A DNA stretch of 64,000 bases from Mycobacterium parmense (GTDB lineage: Bacteria > Actinomycetota > Actinomycetes > Mycobacteriales > Mycobacteriaceae), in NCBI RefSeq assembly GCF_010730575.1, contig NZ_AP022614.1:1116001-1180000 (forward strand), given 5' to 3'. The position numbers and the translations under genes are program-made. The notes under the pieces are model-generated. The model ran no database searches. It was not told the DNA's origin and was given only the letters and a program-made list of their open reading frames with translations. This document shows positions 63,184 to 64,000 of the stretch, piece after piece. Numbering within the stretch: the first letter of the stretch is position 1; each line of letters starts with the position of its first letter.

Positions 63184-64000
63184 CACATCAGGCCACGCAT
63201 TGTTGCGGACTGGGGAATGTCTTCCACGGCGATCAGTCCTTGGGGCGCCTCGCATACCCAGTCGATCGCATTGACTGCTCGTCCCGCTGTCGAGATACAG
63301 CCAGCGTCAGTGGAATCGAGAACCGGATGTGAAACGTGCGTGTTGATTTCCACCCGCGGCTCGCCCTCCACGACGACGCGGTGTACGCCGGTATGGCCGT
63401 CGGGCGGGAACTCCCAGTCGGGCGCTGCCGCGGAGGTAAGCCTGGTCACGTGTTCAAGGGTGATGACGGGTTCGCCGTCGCGGACGCCCTCGGTGGCAAA
63501 CCGCACCGCGGCCATTTGTCCCGGCTCCACCGTCATCATGGTGCAGTCGATGCGCTCCGGTGTGAACCAGCGTTCGCTGCGCTGGCGGACATCGTCGAGT
63601 TTGATGTCGAGATTGTCGGCCAGACTGCGCACTTGACCGCCCCACATCGATACGATCACGCCGGGCAGAAAGAGCATGGGCGGGTCTTGGTCTTCGGTCA
63701 TTCCGAAACCCATTGCGGCACCGGTGAACTCGGCATCATCGAAGTTTCCATAGTCGAAGATCTCTTGCACGGTGATCGAAGAGACCCGGGTGGTCAGGCT
63801 TACAGCAGAATGCACCAACGTATCGCCAGAAAAACCCGGGTCGATACCGTTGATGTAGAGCGAAGTGTTGCCCGTGGCACAGGCCTGCTCTAACGGCACC
63901 CGCAGCCAGTCTTCGGCATGACGCGGGGTGACCAACCAGACCATCGACGTGCCAACGACGTTAGTGCCCGCCGCAAGGAACTTGGCCATTTGATCGATGG
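63180..64000 (-). CDS. DapB-like NAD(P)-dependent amine dehydrogenase (5' end beyond window)
   Basis: About 273 C-terminal residues are visible; the frame stays open to the window edge, so the N-terminal Rossmann domain is missing. MAKFLAAGTNVVGTSMVWLV, NTSLYINGIDPGFSGDTL and IFDYGNFDDAEFTGAAMGFG match the dihydrodipicolinate reductase-like family that includes 2,4-diaminopentanoate dehydrogenase. Members act on amino or keto acids or larger lipids using NAD(P)H. The stop overlaps the start of the mycofactocin-coupled dehydrogenase, suggesting a two-step conversion. Confidence 0.75.
   Translation of the reverse strand, partial: IDQMAKFLAAGTNVVGTSMVWLVTPRHAEDWLRVPLEQACATGNTSLYINGIDPGFSGDTLVHSAVSLTTRVSSITVQEIFDYGNFDDAEFTGAAMGFGMTEDQDPPMLFLPGVIVSMWGGQVRSLADNLDIKLDDVRQRSERWFTPERIDCTMMTVEPGQMAAVRFATEGVRDGEPVITLEHVTRLTSAAAPDWEFPPDGHTGVHRVVVEGEPRVEINTHVSHPVLDSTDAGCISTAGRAVNAIDWVCEAPQGLIAVEDIPQSATMRGLMW

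Overview
The window is high-GC chromosomal DNA from a Mycobacterium, most likely one of the slow-growing type. The evidence is a PPE protein of the PPW subfamily, a translationally coupled MmpS-MmpL pair, mycothione reductase, a mycofactocin-coupled dehydrogenase, two CYP143-like P450s, and a block that keeps the M. tuberculosis Rv2037c-Rv2046 order (patatin, sugar ABC transporter, Rv2042c-like, pncA, lipT, lppI). A FabG3 (Rv2002) orthologue lies further left. I see no tRNA, rRNA, insertion sequence or CRISPR array. Species cannot be fixed from sequence reading alone.

Layout. 1-5 kb: a Baeyer-Villiger monooxygenase cut by the window edge, a tandem pair of cyp143 genes, two small exported proteins and a 56-residue zinc ribbon. 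5-8.6 kb: two divergent diguanylate cyclases that are paralogues. 9-14.6 kb: PPE, an AurF-like diiron protein, an aldehyde dehydrogenase and a lipase. 14.6-19.7 kb: TetR-MmpS-MmpL with a matched pair of unusual operators, then fabG3. 20-31 kb: hydrolases, a FadE/hotdog operon, SnoaL, epimerase, TetR, kinase-like protein, aldo-keto reductase, membrane acyltransferase and an NCS1 permease with a Cys/His tail. 31.4-34.5 kb: mycothione reductase coupled to glucose-6-phosphate dehydrogenase, followed by the relic of a GH15 glucoamylase/trehalase gene. 34.5-38.8 kb: a TetR-controlled aromatic meta-cleavage operon. 38.8-43.9 kb: a universal stress protein with a DosR-like box, and a compact operon OsmC-cyanase-flavoprotein-ECF sigma-zinc anti-sigma-FNT channel. 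44-53.5 kb: DUF3097, HxlR, hydrolase, and the Rv2037c-pncA block. 53.6-64 kb: a DoxX protein with a Lys/Arg-rich repeat tail, gluconokinase, a kinase fusion protein, lipT, lppI, a frameshifted dehydrogenase, a P450 with its TetR, a mycofactocin-type dehydrogenase and a truncated DapB-like dehydrogenase.

How the genes work together. Most minus- and plus-strand groups are tightly packed, with ATGA or GTGA overlaps indicating translational coupling. The most novel-looking unit is 39861-43774: an ECF sigma factor and its anti-sigma factor sit inside, not beside, an operon for cyanate detoxification and anion transport. The mmpS-mmpL unit and its TetR are each preceded by three TGCA boxes spaced exactly 9 bp apart, which looks like a shared operator. 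Three other TetR genes also sit beside clear palindromes, giving concrete regulator-operator pairs to test. Starts were chosen from visible Shine-Dalgarno sequences, overlaps and domain boundaries. One hydrolase (20374-21273) seems to need a CTG start.
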